Below are positions 61,935 through 64,000 of a stretch of 64,000 nucleotides of DNA, one piece after another. Position 1 is the first letter of the stretch. Each line of letters opens with the position of its first letter. The notes under the pieces were generated by a model. It saw only the letters and a program-made list of their open reading frames with translations. It ran no database searches and was not told where the DNA came from. The stretch is from Solibacillus silvestris_B (GTDB taxonomy: Bacteria > Bacillota > Bacilli > Bacillales_A > Planococcaceae): positions 1-64,000 of the forward strand of contig NZ_JBQCJW010000016.1 of assembly GCF_051967575.1 (NCBI RefSeq), given 5' to 3'. A program made the position numbers and the translations under genes.

Positions 61935-62828
61935 ATGACTGAAATTATAAGAAATCAAGTCCAACTAATTGAAAAGGAAGAAAACGTAAAAGGGCCATGG
62001 CAAGAAGCGTGGACAAGCTTCAAAAAAAGCAAATCGGCTTTAGTGGGAAGTGCGATCGTTATATTTTTTGTTCTTCTCGCGGTTTTTGGCCCCATTTTTG
62101 CTCCACAAGGGATTAACGAGCAAAATTTAACTTTGCGTTTGCAGCCTCCATCCGCTGAGTTTTGGTTCGGGACAGATGATTTAGGACGTGATATTTTTTC
62201 CCGAATTTTACATGGTGCCCAGATTTCATTGACAGTCGGTTTATCGGCAGTAGTAATCTCGGCGATTGCCGGAAGCTTTTTAGGGATTATTGCTGGCTAT
62301 TACGGTCGTTGGGTCGATACGATTATTTCAAGGATTTTTGATATTATGCTTGCATTCCCGAGTATTTTGCTGGCGATTGCGATTGTGTCTATTTTAGGAC
62401 CGTCATTGCGCAATGCTTTAATCGCCATAGCGGTTATTAATATTCCAAACTTTGGGCGACTTATTCGTTCACGGGTGCTCAGTATAAAGGAAGAGGAATA
62501 TATCCACGCCGCAAAAGCGATCGGAATGAAAAACTCCCGGATATTGTGGAAGCATATTTTGCCGAATTCGATGACACCTGTAATTGTCCAAGGAACATTG
62601 GCGATAGCGACGGCGATTATTGAAGCGGCCGCACTTGGATTCTTAGGGCTTGGTGCAGAGGCGCCACAGCCGGAGTGGGGAAAAATGCTAGCGGATGCGC
62701 GGATGTTTTTATTAAATGCTCCATGGGCTATGATTTTCCCGGGGCTTGCGATTATGTTGACGGTAATAGGCTTCAACTTAATGGGGGATGGCTTACGCGA
62801 TGCTCTCGATCCGAAAATGAAAAGCTGA
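61935..62828 (+). CDS. Peptide ABC transporter permease (DppC/OppC type)
   Basis: A 297-residue permease with OppC-type N-terminal cytosolic segment, about six helices and the ATPase-contact loop YIHAAKAIGMKNSRILWKHI. ATG follows GGGGGGAGGCGCATAGC. It is the last gene of peptide transporter 2, closed by a strong terminator. The paralog in the first operon shares the C-terminal DALDPKMK end. Confidence 0.9.
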   Translation: MTEIIRNQVQLIEKEENVKGPWQEAWTSFKKSKSALVGSAIVIFFVLLAVFGPIFAPQGINEQNLTLRLQPPSAEFWFGTDDLGRDIFSRILHGAQISLTVGLSAVVISAIAGSFLGIIAGYYGRWVDTIISRIFDIMLAFPSILLAIAIVSILGPSLRNALIAIAVINIPNFGRLIRSRVLSIKEEEYIHAAKAIGMKNSRILWKHILPNSMTPVIVQGTLAIATAIIEAAALGFLGLGAEAPQPEWGKMLADARMFLLNAPWAMIFPGLAIMLTVIGFNLMGDGLRDALDPKMKS

Positions 62829-62873
62829 AAAACGAGAAGGTGTGCCATTTTTTGCGCAGCCTTCTCGTTTTTT
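62829..62873 (+). terminator. Terminator of peptide transporter operon 2
   Basis: Stem AAAACGAGAAGG / CCTTCTCGTTTT followed by TTTG. Confidence 0.9.
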
Positions 62874-63007
62874 GATGCATAAGAAGCGTAAAGCTTTACG
62901 GGAAATCCCAATTGGGGCGATACGAGGTTAGAGAAAAAGCGGACATTTCGCAAAGAGAGCAATACTTCTTATTGAAAAATAGCTTTTTTGTCCTGGAACC
63001 TAATTCT

Positions 63008-64000
63008 TTAATAAAAATCCGATTCTAAATCAAGATTCTTTTCTTCGCTATGATAGCTGCGGTAAGAGACGATTAATGTATCAAGATGCTCCAAATTCTC
63101 TTCATAATCTAAAATCCGCGATAAAATATACAGTAAATGATAGCTAGAGAACTGTTCATCCTCCGAAGCTTCTTCTTGGGCGAGCGCAATTTGTTTGATG
63201 AATTGCTCCATCAGCTCGCTGCCTTGCAAATATTCCTCATGGCGCGTCCACTTTGAATGTTCCGGCCTTAGCTTTCCGGTATATTTCAGTAATAGTTGTT
63301 CGTGATATGTCAGCAAAAAATCTAAGCGCTCTTGAATTATTATTTGAAACTGACTCGGCAGTTTACCGAGCTCATTTTCATGCTTATGCAAACGTATGAG
63401 CAACTCATAGCTTTTTTTCGAAGTTAGCAGCATTTGGCGATAGACAACGATTTTCCGTGCTTTTACATACTTTTGATTTTTGAAATAACCGCGTTCCTCT
63501 TTAAAAAAATCATACATTGTATCTAGCTCATTTAAACGGGACTTTAATTTCGTTATTGCCATCTTTGTAGACGTATGCTCACTTGCCTGCCGAACAGCCA
63601 AACGAGTCCAGCGAATAATATCGTCTTGGACAGAGTTGATCTTTTTAAACAGCTTTACCTCATATTTAGGCGGCAAAAATACTAAATTCACTACAAATGC
63701 GGCAAAAACGCCTAGCATAACTGTTCCAAATCGAATTAAGCCGAACATTATAAAATCATCGCCCGGCACTTCCATGATCGCGATTACTGTGACAAGTGCA
63801 AGGGAAATCGACTTTTCAAGCTTTAATTTCATCATAATACCGAGCACGATAATCGCAGCAATACCGACCGCAACAATATGGTGCCCGAATATTAAACCGA
63901 ATAATACAGCGACGGTAGCACCGATTAAATTTCCTTGTATTTGCTCCAAAATAGTAAGATAAGAGCGGTAAATAGATGGCTGGATCGCAAATACAGCGGC
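63008..64000 (-). CDS. Aromatic acid exporter-like (FUSC family) membrane protein, 5' end outside window
   Basis: The frame stays open to the window edge, adding AVFAIQPSIYRSYLTI before the first TTG at 63949, so the true start lies outside. The visible 331 residues contain several N-terminal helices (IIGA-type FGLIFGHHIVAVGIAAIIV and following) and a soluble helical C-terminal half (about 200 residues). This matches the FUSC/aromatic acid exporter (ArAE_1-like) family of Bacilli. These are proposed to export aromatic carboxylic acids; substrate unknown. The 62874-63007 gap holds no gene. Confidence 0.85.
   Translation of the reverse strand, partial: AAVFAIQPSIYRSYLTILEQIQGNLIGATVAVLFGLIFGHHIVAVGIAAIIVLGIMMKLKLEKSISLALVTVIAIMEVPGDDFIMFGLIRFGTVMLGVFAAFVVNLVFLPPKYEVKLFKKINSVQDDIIRWTRLAVRQASEHTSTKMAITKLKSRLNELDTMYDFFKEERGYFKNQKYVKARKIVVYRQMLLTSKKSYELLIRLHKHENELGKLPSQFQIIIQERLDFLLTYHEQLLLKYTGKLRPEHSKWTRHEEYLQGSELMEQFIKQIALAQEEASEDEQFSSYHLLYILSRILDYEENLEHLDTLIVSYRSYHSEEKNLDLESDFY

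Overview
The window is a low-GC Gram-positive chromosome segment. Gene content and order point to a Planococcaceae member such as Solibacillus or Lysinibacillus; this is inferred from family resemblance and synteny, and no database was searched. Supporting signs are strong purine-rich ribosome binding sites, frequent TTG/GTG starts, spore genes (a gamma-type SASP and the cortex deacetylase PdaA), a TPP riboswitch, CodY-like, PerR-like and Fur-like boxes, and blocks collinear with the Bacillus subtilis yfk and yfh-yga regions. I see no phage, IS element, CRISPR array, rRNA or tRNA.

Layout. 1-8.2 kb: a phosphoesterase gene, then a regulated operon (RpiR-type regulator, sugar-binding lipoprotein, two permeases, an AmiE-like serine hydrolase, a BadF-type sugar kinase and MurQ). 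Together these read as a N-acetylmuramic acid/muropeptide recycling pathway that uses an ABC importer where B. subtilis uses a PTS. 8.3-10.7 kb: acyl-CoA dehydrogenase and thiolase. 10.7-11.1 kb: a 21-bp-period repeat array. 11.2-14.6 kb: DEAD-box helicase, M29 aminopeptidase, SGNH hydrolase. 14.6-20.6 kb: first oligopeptide ABC transporter. 20.8-25.1 kb: sbcD-sbcC. 25.1-27.8 kb: small proteins, TPP riboswitch with thiT, methionine aminopeptidase. 28-33.9 kb: PPK2 kinase, acetyltransferase, carbonic anhydrase, a second M29 aminopeptidase, motAB. 34-36.1 kb: pseudouridine catabolism (psuK-psuG).

36.2-46.6 kb: yfkK, yfkI-like and YihY genes; an iron-efflux P-type ATPase divergent from a cystine transporter; fumarase; an MFS transporter with a leader region; small membrane proteins; a VOC protein. 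46.7-57.0 kb: rlmCD, pdaA, then yfhF-recX-yfhH-yfhJ-yfhP-mutY-sspE-ygaC-ygaD, a classic Bacillales block. 57.1-62.9 kb: second peptide ABC transporter with a near-perfect CodY box. 63.0 kb to the end: a 5'-truncated aromatic acid exporter-like gene.

Working together: peptide import (two transporters), two M29 aminopeptidases and CodY-type sites suggest a peptide- and amino-acid-based life style. The muropeptide operon, the oxidative/iron boxes and the thiamine switch supply local regulation. The most interesting items are the ABC-type muropeptide operon with an operator-like palindrome, the helically phased 21-bp array, the paired PerR-like boxes between pfeT and tcyP, the frameshifted start of thiT, and the promoter-short ORF-terminator leader before the MFS gene.
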